The notes under the pieces are model-generated. The model did not search any database and was not told where the DNA came from. It was given only the letters and a program-made list of their open reading frames with translations. A program made the translations under genes and the position numbers. Shown here piece by piece: positions 5,222 to 11,697 of a stretch of 11,697 bases of DNA (positions are counted from its first letter, which is position 1; every line of letters starts with the position of its first letter). Source of the stretch: an uncultured Collinsella sp. (GTDB lineage Bacteria > Actinomycetota > Coriobacteriia > Coriobacteriales > Coriobacteriaceae); the NCBI GenBank assembly GCA_900554985.1, contig USJQ01000014.1, positions 1 through 11,697 on the forward strand, written 5' to 3'.

Positions 5222-6823
5222 ATGAACCAGATCCTTCTCTTTATCGGCCTCGTTATTATTCTGTGCCTGACCATCAAGCCCGTCGGCAAAAAACTCCCCT
5301 TCCCCACCCTGCTCATCTTTATCGCGCTCGGCATGCTGTTGGGCGTCAACGGGCCGGCTCACATCGACTTTAGCGACTACGCGCTCACCGAAACCGTCTG
5401 CAGCACGGCGCTGCTGTTCATCATGTTCTACGGCGGTTTTAACACCAACATCGACCGTGCCAAGCCCGTCGCCGCGCCTGCGGTGCTGCTGAGCACGCTC
5501 GGCGTCGTCATCACTGCCGGCATTACCGGCGTGTTCGCGCACTTTGTACTGGGCTTCGACTGGATCGGCGGCCTGCTGCTGGGATCGGTTGTGGCGTCCA
5601 CCGACGCGGCCAGCGTCTTTAGCGTTCTGCGCGAGCACAGCCTTTCGCTGAGGGGCGGCACCGACTCGCTGCTCGAGGTCGAATCGGGCTCCAACGACCC
5701 CGTCGCCTACATGCTCACCGCCGTGCTCGCCACACTCGCAGCCGGCGGCGACATCAACATTCCCACACTGCTGGCCAAGCAGATTATCCTGGGCGTGGGC
5801 CTGGGCCTTGCCATCGGCTGGGCGGCGGGCCACCTGATTGAACGCGCACGCGCAACAGCCGAGGGCGCGCAGACCATCTTTTTGTTCGCCGTGGCAATCG
5901 TCGCCTACGCGCTGCCGAGCTACCTGGGCGGCAACGGCTTTTTGGCCGTGTACCTGGCCGGCATTGTGCTGGGCGCGAGCGACATCACCGGCAAGGTCGA
6001 GCTGGCGCACTTCTTTGACACCCTCACCGAGATGGCCGAGATGACCATCTTCTTTTTGCTGGGCCTACTCGTCACGCCCGCGCGCCTGCCGCAAATGCTG
6101 CTACCCGGCCTGACGCTCATGGCGTTTATGCTCTTCGTGAGCCGCCCCATCGCCGTGGGCCTGCTGCTGGTGCCCTTTAAGACCAACCCTCGCCAGGTTG
6201 CGCTCGTAAGCTGGGCGGGTCTGCGCGGCGCGGCTTCGGTCGTATTTAGTCTCTTTGCCGTGGTAACCGGTGTTCCCGGTGGTCACGACCTGTTTGACCT
6301 GGTGTTTGTGATTGCCGTGTCAAGCATTGTGGTGCAGGGATCGCTGCTACCGGCGGTGGCGAAGAAGCTCGACATGATCGATGCAGCAGGCGATGTGCGC
6401 CGCACCTTTAACGATTACCGCGACGAAAACGGCATGTCGTTCGTCAAGCTCAAGGTGGGCGCGGGCCATCCGTTTGCCGGTCGCTCGCTTGCGGATATTG
6501 GCAGTGCGACGGACATGCTCGTGGTCCTGGTGCTGCGTGACGGCGCACACCCCGTGCTGCCCAACGGCGACACCGTAATTGAAGAAGGCGACCTTCTGGT
6601 TATGGCCGCGCCAACGTTTGAAGAGCGTGCCGAGGTTACGCTGCGCGAGGTCACCGTGACGCCCCACGGTCGCCTGGCCGGTCAGCGCCTGCGCGACGTG
6701 CCGCAGGGCAAGCACCCGTTTATCGTGGTGATGCTCAAGCGCGAAGGCCAAACGATCATCCCCGACGGCAACACCCAAGTCCACGCCGGCGACGAAGCTG
6801 TCATCGCCACACTGGCGTCGTAG
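5222..6823 (+). CDS. CPA1-family K+(Na+)/H+ antiporter with two RCK C-terminal domains (NhaP2/CvrA type)
   Basis: An inner-membrane cation/proton exchanger of 533 residues. Residues 1-380 are a hydrophobic Na+/H+ exchanger domain with about 12 segments. The ion-site motifs are STDAAS (126-131) and GSNDP (156-160); the ND pair at 158-159 marks the electroneutral CPA1 group. After a polar linker, two TrkA_C (RCK C-terminal) domains follow: about 404-475 (LKVGAGHPFAGRSLADIG to GDLLVMAAP) and about 477-533 (HGRLAGQRLRDVPQGKHPF to GDEAVIAT). This architecture is that of NhaP2/CvrA, where the soluble part senses ligands or pH. The ATG at 5222 follows AGGAG at a rather long 12 nt. The gene stands alone on the plus strand, divergent from the phosphatase, and ends with a TAG TGA double stop. 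Ion preference (K+ or Na+) cannot be read from sequence. Confidence 0.92.
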   Translation: MNQILLFIGLVIILCLTIKPVGKKLPFPTLLIFIALGMLLGVNGPAHIDFSDYALTETVCSTALLFIMFYGGFNTNIDRAKPVAAPAVLLSTLGVVITAGITGVFAHFVLGFDWIGGLLLGSVVASTDAASVFSVLREHSLSLRGGTDSLLEVESGSNDPVAYMLTAVLATLAAGGDINIPTLLAKQIILGVGLGLAIGWAAGHLIERARATAEGAQTIFLFAVAIVAYALPSYLGGNGFLAVYLAGIVLGASDITGKVELAHFFDTLTEMAEMTIFFLLGLLVTPARLPQMLLPGLTLMAFMLFVSRPIAVGLLLVPFKTNPRQVALVSWAGLRGAASVVFSLFAVVTGVPGGHDLFDLVFVIAVSSIVVQGSLLPAVAKKLDMIDAAGDVRRTFNDYRDENGMSFVKLKVGAGHPFAGRSLADIGSATDMLVVLVLRDGAHPVLPNGDTVIEEGDLLVMAAPTFEERAEVTLREVTVTPHGRLAGQRLRDVPQGKHPFIVVMLKREGQTIIPDGNTQVHAGDEAVIATLAS

Positions 6824-6837
6824 TGACCAGGGGTTAG

Positions 6838-6915
6838 CTAATTTGCGACGAAGAAATCAAGCGCCTAGAGAACCTCATGCCTTCGCTTGCAGATTTGGAT
6901 TTGCCCGAGGAGTAA
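6838..6915 (+). other. Possible gene remnant or short tail-like open frame
   Basis: After a TAG at 6835-6837, 25 codons run to a TAA at 6913-6915, encoding CDEEIKRLENLMPSLADLD and then LPEE. The acidic, leucine-patterned peptide looks like the C-terminal tail of a larger protein. The frame has no ATG or GTG before its fourteenth codon and no ribosome-binding site. It may be the 3' end of a deleted gene, or chance. I do not recognise a family. Confidence 0.22.
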
Positions 6916-7002
6916 AGCACCCCTCCCCCATGTAACCATCCTGTAAATCATAGCGGCGCACTCGAGTTTTACCGTGATGCGGTCGCGCCTGACGCTGCAC
7001 TG

Positions 7003-7011
7003 TGCTAAAGT
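7003..7011 (+). promoter_or_regulatory. Extended -10 (TGC TAAAGT) of the serC-serA operon
   Basis: TGCTAAAGT matches the extended -10 pattern TGnTAnnnT, with no recognisable -35, as is usual for such promoters. The start point would be near 7018, giving a leader of about 32 nt. The 8-bp palindrome GAACGTTC (7017-7024) lies at the start point. No T-box or other serine-responsive leader is present. Confidence 0.45.
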
Positions 7012-7049
7012 ATCCCGAACGTTCAAACGACTACGAGGGGAACTAGAAG

Positions 7050-8174
7050 ATGGCACGTGTGCACAACTTCTCAGCTGGCCCGGCCGCGCTGCCTACCAGC
7101 GTGCTCGCCGAGATCGCCGACGAGATGATGGACTACCACGGTTGCGGCATGTCCGTGCTCGAGATGAGCCATCGATCTAGCATGTACCAGCAGATCATCG
7201 ACGACGCCGAGGCAACCCTGCGCCGCCTGCTGAGCATCCCCGATAACTACCGTGTTCTGTTTTTGCAGGGCGGCGCCACGCTGCAGTTTGCGGGCATCCC
7301 GATGAACCTCATGCGCCGCGGCCGCGCCGGCTACGTCGTGACCGGCAACTTCGCCAACAAGGCGTACAAGGAAGCCGCCAAGTACGGCGAGGCCGTGCTG
7401 CTCGCGAGCTCCGAGGACGCCAATTTCGACCGCATTCCCGCCATGGCCGACATCAACGCGCGCATTGCCGCCGAGGCCGCGGGCGGCGGGCTCGACTACG
7501 TCTACATCTGCCAGAACAACACCATCTTTGGCACCATGTACCACGAGCTGCCTAACTTCGGCGACGTACCGCTGGTCGCCGATGTCTCGAGCTGCTTTTT
7601 GTCGCAGCCGCTCGACGTCGAGCGCTACGGACTCATCTACGCCGGCGCTCAGAAAAACGCCGGCGCCGCGGGCGTCACCGTGGTTATCGTGCGCGACGAC
7701 CTGATCACCGACGGTCCAGCCTTTGCGCAGACGCCGCAGTACATGGACCTTAAGACCCAGGCCGCCAAGGGCTCCATGCTCAACACGCCCAACACCTTTG
7801 GTATCTACGTGTGCGGCAAGGTGTTCCGTTGGGTTGAGCAGACCGGTGGACTTGCCGCCATGGCCGAACGCAACTGGGCCAAGGCCAACCTGCTCTATAA
7901 CCTGCTCGAGCACAGCGTGCTGTTCCATGGCACCACGCAGGCCGACAGCCGCTCCATCGCCAACGTCACGTTCCGCACCGGCGATGCCGACCTCGACGCC
8001 GCCTTTGTCGCAGGCGCGGCCGAGCACCAGATTCAAAACGTCAAGGGCCATCGCCTGGTGGGCGGCATGCGCGCCAGCGTGTACAACGCCGTCACCATGG
8101 AAGACGTGCAGGCGCTGGCCTCGTACATGAAGGACTTCGAAGCGCAGCATAGTTTGAGCCCGCGATCTAACTAG
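7050..8174 (+). CDS. serC: Phosphoserine aminotransferase
   Basis: A PLP enzyme that converts 3-phosphohydroxypyruvate + glutamate to O-phosphoserine + 2-oxoglutarate, the second step of serine synthesis; it can also act in pyridoxal phosphate synthesis. The 374 residues fit the family (362 in E. coli). Visible features are the N-terminal FSAGPAALP (7-15), MSHRSS (39-44), GGATLQF (74-80), the PLP-ring aspartate D178 in VADVSS and the Schiff-base lysine K202 in YAGAQKNAG. The C-terminal VGGMRASVYNAV is the conserved phosphate-binding segment. The ATG at 7050 has GAGGGG 9 nt upstream. serA follows after 69 bp on the same strand with no terminator, so the two form an operon. Confidence 0.97.
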   Translation: MARVHNFSAGPAALPTSVLAEIADEMMDYHGCGMSVLEMSHRSSMYQQIIDDAEATLRRLLSIPDNYRVLFLQGGATLQFAGIPMNLMRRGRAGYVVTGNFANKAYKEAAKYGEAVLLASSEDANFDRIPAMADINARIAAEAAGGGLDYVYICQNNTIFGTMYHELPNFGDVPLVADVSSCFLSQPLDVERYGLIYAGAQKNAGAAGVTVVIVRDDLITDGPAFAQTPQYMDLKTQAAKGSMLNTPNTFGIYVCGKVFRWVEQTGGLAAMAERNWAKANLLYNLLEHSVLFHGTTQADSRSIANVTFRTGDADLDAAFVAGAAEHQIQNVKGHRLVGGMRASVYNAVTMEDVQALASYMKDFEAQHSLSPRSN

Positions 8175-8190
8175 CCCGCAACGCGCGGGC
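8174..8190 (+). promoter_or_regulatory. Small intercistronic hairpin between serC and serA
   Basis: GCCCGC (8174-8179) and GCGGGC (8185-8190) form a 6-bp GC-rich stem starting at the serC stop codon. No U-run follows, so it should not terminate fully; it may stabilise the serC 3' end or modulate readthrough. Confidence 0.35.
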
Positions 8191-8243
8191 CGACCAGCCA
8201 CTTCAAACCACCTGTTTAAACCAAACCTGCTAAGGAGTTTTTC

Positions 8244-9407
8244 ATGCGCAAGATCAAAACCATCGACGACATCACCAAGGACGGCAAAGTCGAGTTTGGC
8301 GAGGGCTACGAGTTTGTAAGCACCACCGAGGAGGCCGACGCCATTCTGATGCGCTCCACCGACCTGCACGGCTACAAGCTGCCCGAGGGCATCCGCGCTA
8401 TCGCCCGCTGCGGCGCCGGCGTCAACAACATTCCCGTCGAGGAGTACGCCAAGAAGGGCGTCGTCGTCTTTAACTCCCCCGGCGCCAACAGCAACGCCGT
8501 CAAGGAGCTCGTCCTGGGCATGCTGGTGCTTTCGAGCCGCGGCGTGGTGCAGTCGATGAACTGGGTGCGCGACAACGCCGATGATCCCGAGATTCAGGTC
8601 GATGCCGAAAAGGCCAAGAAGGCCTTTGTGGGCCGCGAGCTCAAGGGCAAGCGCATCGGCGTCATCGGTCTGGGCAACGTAGGCTCCAAGGTCGCCAACG
8701 CCTGCGTCGACCTGGGCATGGACGTCTACGGCTACGATCCGTTCATTTCCGTCGAGCACGCGTGGGTGCTGAGCCGCGAGGTGCAGCGCGTGGGCACGCT
8801 CGAGGATCTCTGCCGCGGCTGCGATTACCTCACGGTGCACGTGCCCAGCAAGGCCGACACCATCGGCATGATCAGCACCGAGCAGATTAACCTGCTGGCA
8901 CCCGACGCCGTGCTCATCAACTACGCACGCGAAACCATCATTGACGAGGACGCCGTCGACGCCGCCCCGCGCGAGGGCAAGCTCAGCTGGTTTAGCTGCG
9001 ACTTCGCCACGCCCAAGACGGTCAAGATGCCCAATACGTTTATCACCACGCACTCGGGCGCCGGCACCGGCGAAGCCGAGGCCAACTGCGCCGACATGGC
9101 CATCAGCGAGCTCAAGGATTACCTGGAGAACGGCAATATCGCGCACAGCGTCAACTATCCTGCCTGCAGCATGGGCAAGGCGCGCGCCGCAAGCCGCATC
9201 GCCTGCCTGCACGCCAACGTGCCCAACATGATCGGCCAGATCACGGCAATCCTGGCCAAAGACAACGCCAACGTGCAGCGTATGACCAACGAGTCCGCCG
9301 GCGAGAACGCCTACACCATGTTCGACACCGATGAGCACCTGGACAGCAGCACCATCGAGGCGCTCAAGCAGATTCCGTCGATGTATCGCGTGCGCGTGAT
9401 CAAGTAG
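8244..9407 (+). CDS. serA: D-3-phosphoglycerate dehydrogenase, short ACT-domain form
   Basis: Oxidises 3-phosphoglycerate to 3-phosphohydroxypyruvate with NAD+, feeding SerC encoded just upstream. The 387 residues are a D-2-hydroxyacid dehydrogenase core plus a C-terminal ACT domain (about 316-387, including NVPNMIGQITAILA), which normally binds serine for feedback control. Visible motifs are CGAGVNNIPV (56-65), the Rossmann motif GLGNVG (142-147), YDPF (164-167), catalytic R229 in INYARE and H270 in TTHSGAG. The usual catalytic glutamate of DVFxxEP is absent; the position reads CDFATP (252-257), like the DFPN type I recall from short clostridial PGDHs. The ATG at 8244 has TAAGGAG 6 nt upstream. 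The operon ends at the terminator at 9470-9506. Confidence 0.93.
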   Translation: MRKIKTIDDITKDGKVEFGEGYEFVSTTEEADAILMRSTDLHGYKLPEGIRAIARCGAGVNNIPVEEYAKKGVVVFNSPGANSNAVKELVLGMLVLSSRGVVQSMNWVRDNADDPEIQVDAEKAKKAFVGRELKGKRIGVIGLGNVGSKVANACVDLGMDVYGYDPFISVEHAWVLSREVQRVGTLEDLCRGCDYLTVHVPSKADTIGMISTEQINLLAPDAVLINYARETIIDEDAVDAAPREGKLSWFSCDFATPKTVKMPNTFITTHSGAGTGEAEANCADMAISELKDYLENGNIAHSVNYPACSMGKARAASRIACLHANVPNMIGQITAILAKDNANVQRMTNESAGENAYTMFDTDEHLDSSTIEALKQIPSMYRVRVIK

Positions 9408-9419
9408 CGCCGACTGACC

Positions 9420-9452
9420 TGACGGGCAGCTCCCCATGTGGCCTGCCCGTCA
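9420..9452 (+). terminator. Hairpin after serA (first of two)
   Basis: TGACGGGCAG (9420-9429) and CTGCCCGTCA (9443-9452) form a perfect 10-bp stem with a 13-nt loop, 12 bp after the serA stop. No T-run follows directly, so it probably protects the 3' end or assists the true terminator 18 bp further on. Confidence 0.5.
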
Positions 9453-9469
9453 CTGACATTGAATGCCCG

Positions 9470-9506
9470 CGGGGGTGCCTTTCGCACGAGAGGCGCCCCC
9501 GTTTTT
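9470..9506 (+). terminator. Rho-independent terminator of the serC-serA operon
   Basis: CGGGGGTGCCT (9470-9480) pairs with AGGCGCCCCCG (9491-9501), 11 bp with one G-U pair, followed at once by TTTTT (9502-9506). It separates the serine genes from the peptidase gene. Confidence 0.92.
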
Positions 9507-9545
9507 GTGAGCGCTCCATTAAATGCACCGAGCCGCTTCTTGGCA

Positions 9546-9551
9546 TACAAT
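9546..9551 (+). promoter_or_regulatory. -10 box TACAAT of the peptidase/DUF1015-like operon
   Basis: TACAAT lies 40 bp downstream of the serA terminator and 33 bp upstream of the peptidase start, giving a leader of about 27 nt. The -35 region is poor. A promoter is expected here because the upstream operon is terminated. Confidence 0.45.
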
Positions 9552-9584
9552 CTGTATGTTGACCTAACTATCTGTGAGGTGCCT

Positions 9585-10805
9585 ATGGTTGATACAGATT
9601 TTGCCTGGCGGCTTACGCAAGGGCTCGTGCGGATCGACAGTTCCGACCCAGGTGCGTATGAGGGCGAGATTGAACGCTATATCAAAGCGTTGGTTGAGGA
9701 ACGGTTGGCGCAGCTGAGCCATCCGGTACTCGATGCCGTGCAGGTTGAGGAACTCGAGGTGCTGCCCGGGCGCCGCAACCTTATGGTCACCGTGCCGGGA
9801 CTGAGCGACGAGCCACGGCTCGTCTATATCTGCCATATGGATACCGTTACACTGGGCGATGGCTGGGACGCGGACATTCCGCCGCTCGGAGCGATCGTGC
9901 GCAACGATAAACTCTATGGCCGCGGTGCCTGCGATATGAAGGGTGGCCTGGCCTGCGCCATTGCCGCACTGGTCCATACGCTCGAGCGCGTGGCGGCAGA
10001 AGGCAAGCTGCCCCGCCGTGGCTTCTCACTCATTTGCTCGGTCGACGAGGAGGACTTTATGCGCGGCTCAGAGGCCACGATCGATGCTGGCTGGGTCGGC
10101 TCGCGTGAATGGGTGCTGGACACCGAGCCCACCGACGGACAGATCCAGGTGGCGCACAAGGGGCGTACGTGGTTCGAGATTGAAATGACTGGCGTGACGG
10201 CGCATGTGAGCCAGCCCTGGAAGGGCGCGGATGCCGTCGCTGCCATGGCCGAGGTCGTGTGTTCGCTCCGTCGCGCGTTTATGGCGCTGCCCGCGCACGA
10301 TGAGCTGGGGCCTTCGACCATCACGTTTGGCCAAATCGAGGGCGGATATCGCCCCTACGTCGTACCCGACCGCGCCAAAGTCTGGGTCGACATGCGCCTG
10401 ACCCCGCCGACCGATACGGCCGCCGCGACGCGCATGGTAGAGCAGGCCATCGCCGTCGCCGAAGCCGCCGTTCCCGGTTGCCATGGCAGCTACACCGTAA
10501 CGGGCGACCGCCCCGCCATCGAGCGCGACCCGAACTCTCCCCTTCTAGCAGCGCTCAAGCGTGCCGCCGATGACGTGACGGACGCGGACACGACCGTCGG
10601 CTTCTTTACCGGCTACACCGACACCGCCGTCATTGCCGGCAAGACAGGTAACCGCAATTGCATGAGCTACGGTCCCGGGTCGCTCGCGCTCGCGCACAAG
10701 CCCAACGAATATGTGCCCCACGCCGATATCGTTCGTTGTCAGCAGGTGCTAATCGCGCTCGCCGATAACGTGCTCTGGGACGCGAGCGGCCAAGTTGGGG
10801 CATAA
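9585..10805 (+). CDS. M20-family metallopeptidase (ArgE/DapE/ACY1/CPG2 type)
   Basis: A cytosolic zinc hydrolase that removes acyl groups or C-terminal residues from amino-acid derivatives and small peptides. The 406 residues fit the family. Metal and catalytic residues are all visible: H84 and D86 in CHMDTV, bridging D117 in GRGACDMKGG, general base E155 and ligand E156 in VDEEDF, D179 in LDTEP, and the last ligand H371 in AHKPNEYV. The lid/dimerisation domain (about 190-300) carries GVTAHVSQPWKG with its conserved His207. There is no signal peptide. The ATG at 9585 is preceded by GAGGTG at a tight 3-nt spacing. The frame extends upstream through the serA terminator, which rules out earlier starts. 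The exact substrate (acetylornithine, succinyl-diaminopimelate, dipeptide) cannot be told; no arg or dap genes are adjacent. The next gene follows after 39 bp and is probably co-transcribed. Confidence 0.92.
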   Translation: MVDTDFAWRLTQGLVRIDSSDPGAYEGEIERYIKALVEERLAQLSHPVLDAVQVEELEVLPGRRNLMVTVPGLSDEPRLVYICHMDTVTLGDGWDADIPPLGAIVRNDKLYGRGACDMKGGLACAIAALVHTLERVAAEGKLPRRGFSLICSVDEEDFMRGSEATIDAGWVGSREWVLDTEPTDGQIQVAHKGRTWFEIEMTGVTAHVSQPWKGADAVAAMAEVVCSLRRAFMALPAHDELGPSTITFGQIEGGYRPYVVPDRAKVWVDMRLTPPTDTAAATRMVEQAIAVAEAAVPGCHGSYTVTGDRPAIERDPNSPLLAALKRAADDVTDADTTVGFFTGYTDTAVIAGKTGNRNCMSYGPGSLALAHKPNEYVPHADIVRCQQVLIALADNVLWDASGQVGA

Positions 10806-10844
10806 TAAGCCGCGAACAAACCGACTCGTGCGTTAGGACCGCCC

Positions 10845-11525
10845 ATGAAAGCACTTCCGTTTCCCTGCATCCGCCCGGCTCAGGACCGCGTGCTCGAGGC
10901 GCTGCCTGCAATGGGCAGCATCCTGAGCGGCAACGATGCTCTGCGCGGAGCCCTTGCCGATGGTCTGATGCTCAAGGACCCGGGTGCGGCGTATTACGTG
11001 TACGAATGCTCGGGCGAGCCGGGACGTGTGACGGGTGTCGTGGCGATCTGCCCGGTTGGTGCGCTGGCGGGCGGCGACGCGGTTGCCGCCGATACGACCG
11101 CCGCTGCGCGCGCAATCGCCGACCTCAAGGTACAGCCCCGTCCCGTAACGCTTGTCTACGAAGCCTCTCCCGTCATGGATATCATCCTCGGCGCCGCAAA
11201 AGAGGGCGCTTCACTCTATGCCGTCACCGACCCCGCCGGCATTACGCACCGCGTGTGGGAGGTCAAGCGCGAGGACGCCGTCGGGGCCATCCGCGCCATG
11301 CTCGACCAGGCGCCGGAGCCGGCACTGGCCGACGACCCTGCCTACGCTGTCGCACTAGTCGAGGCATCACAGCTCCTGGCCGACGATGCACGTGCCGCCG
11401 GCACCTACACGGGCAAAGAGCCGTTCAACTTTGCCGTAGCTGCGCTCTTCCCCGCCGCGCAGGTCAGCGGCGGCGCGGCGCAGGTTCCGACGGGTCTGCT
11501 CACGCACCAGGTCGCGCGGTTCTAG
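10845..11525 (+). CDS. Short DUF1015-like protein lacking the DGHHR motif
   Basis: A 226-residue soluble protein of unknown function. The start KALPFPCIRP (2-11), AYYVYE (49-54), HRVWEV (135-140) and YTGKEPFNF (188-196) followed by LFP resemble, in order, segments of the DUF1015 (COG4198) family. Full family members are about 400 residues and have IADGHHR shortly before the YTGxExFN segment. Here that place reads YAVALVEASQLLAD, so the motif is gone, and the protein ends soon after LFPAAQV. The chain seems to have lost both the likely active centre and the C-terminal half, although the frame is intact and its codon use is like its neighbours'. The ATG at 10845 has only a weak AGGA upstream. 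DUF1015 genes often sit near serA/serC in anaerobes (from memory), which fits. It may be a regulatory or structural relative, or a decaying gene. The assignment rests on recall of the family pattern. Confidence 0.7.
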   Translation: MKALPFPCIRPAQDRVLEALPAMGSILSGNDALRGALADGLMLKDPGAAYYVYECSGEPGRVTGVVAICPVGALAGGDAVAADTTAAARAIADLKVQPRPVTLVYEASPVMDIILGAAKEGASLYAVTDPAGITHRVWEVKREDAVGAIRAMLDQAPEPALADDPAYAVALVEASQLLADDARAAGTYTGKEPFNFAVAALFPAAQVSGGAAQVPTGLLTHQVARF

Positions 11526-11570
11526 CAAGACCAGACCGTCCAGCACAAAAATCGGCAGCCCAACAAACAG

Positions 11571-11611
11571 GGGGCGGAGATGCAGCAGGTACATGCATCT
11601 CCGCCCCTTTT
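11571..11611 (+). terminator. Rho-independent terminator after the DUF1015-like gene
   Basis: GGGGCGGAGATGCA (11571-11584) and TGCATCTCCGCCCC (11594-11607) form a perfect 14-bp stem with a 9-nt loop, followed by TTTT. It ends the peptidase/DUF1015-like operon. Confidence 0.93.
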
Positions 11612-11697
11612 GCGTCGAGAAGTTATGCCGACGACCCGTGCCGCCGCGCTCGCGTTATCCGCGCTGCGGACCCGCAGTAGCCACGAGCGGTTCAAGC

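Noticed and set aside
7071..9437. A 788-codon open frame on the minus strand antisense to serC and serA, crossing their intergenic gap
   Set aside because: It mirrors two well-recognised enzymes. High GC at third codon positions makes stops rare on the opposite strand, and the translation is low-complexity (Val/Gly/His/Ala) with no recognisable domain.
9438..9584. Upstream extension of the M20 peptidase frame
   Set aside because: It would begin inside the serA terminator hairpins and precede the TACAAT box; the ATG at 9585 fits family N-termini.
11612..11697. Possible gene edges at the right end: an ATG at 11625 open to the end (plus), or a minus-strand C-terminus LEPLVATAGPQRG ending at 11655
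   Set aside because: The plus-strand option has no Shine-Dalgarno sequence. The minus-strand tail is plausible for a convergent gene but only 13 codons are visible, too few to call.

Overview
The window looks like the chromosome of a high-GC Actinomycetota gut commensal in the Coriobacteriia, most likely Collinsella or a close relative. I infer this from the roughly 60% GC coding sequence, an ATP-type PEP carboxykinase, the short ACT-domain phosphoglycerate dehydrogenase next to serC with a DUF1015-like gene nearby, and intergenic hairpins carrying a GGGGAC motif of the kind I associate with that group. No database search was possible.

Layout. Positions 1-285 hold no protein gene. They contain what looks like a complete minus-strand unit of about 100 nt (a TACAAT box, a hairpin, a long bipartite hairpin and a U-run) and a second hairpin that can terminate pckA. 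pckA (ATP-dependent PEP carboxykinase) occupies 286-1860 on the minus strand. Positions 1861-2212 lie between divergent genes: two operator-like palindromes sit near pckA, then a cluster of three REP-like hairpins, then a -10 box. A polysaccharide/lipid flippase gene (2213-3773) is frameshifted at a 36-bp internal duplication. Positions 3774-4128 separate convergent genes and contain a 123-bp nested palindrome (MITE-like) and a strong bidirectional terminator. A PPP-type metallophosphatase (4129-4968, minus) is divergent from a K+(Na+)/H+ antiporter with two RCK C-terminal domains (5222-6823, plus); three small palindromes lie between them.

The right-hand third is serine metabolism and peptide turnover: serC (7050-8174) and a serA-type dehydrogenase (8244-9407) form a probable operon closed by a strong terminator at 9470-9506. 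An M20 metallopeptidase (9585-10805) and a short, degenerate DUF1015-like protein (10845-11525) form a second probable operon, closed by a perfect 14-bp hairpin at 11571-11611.

How the genes fit together: pckA links oxaloacetate and PEP, which feeds the 3-phosphoglycerate pool; SerA and SerC convert 3-phosphoglycerate to phosphoserine. No serB phosphatase is visible here. The rest is envelope (flippase), ion homeostasis (antiporter) and protein or nucleotide dephosphorylation. I see no CRISPR array, tRNA, rRNA, insertion-sequence transposase or defence system. The unusual material is in the gaps and in the broken flippase, not in a new multi-gene system.
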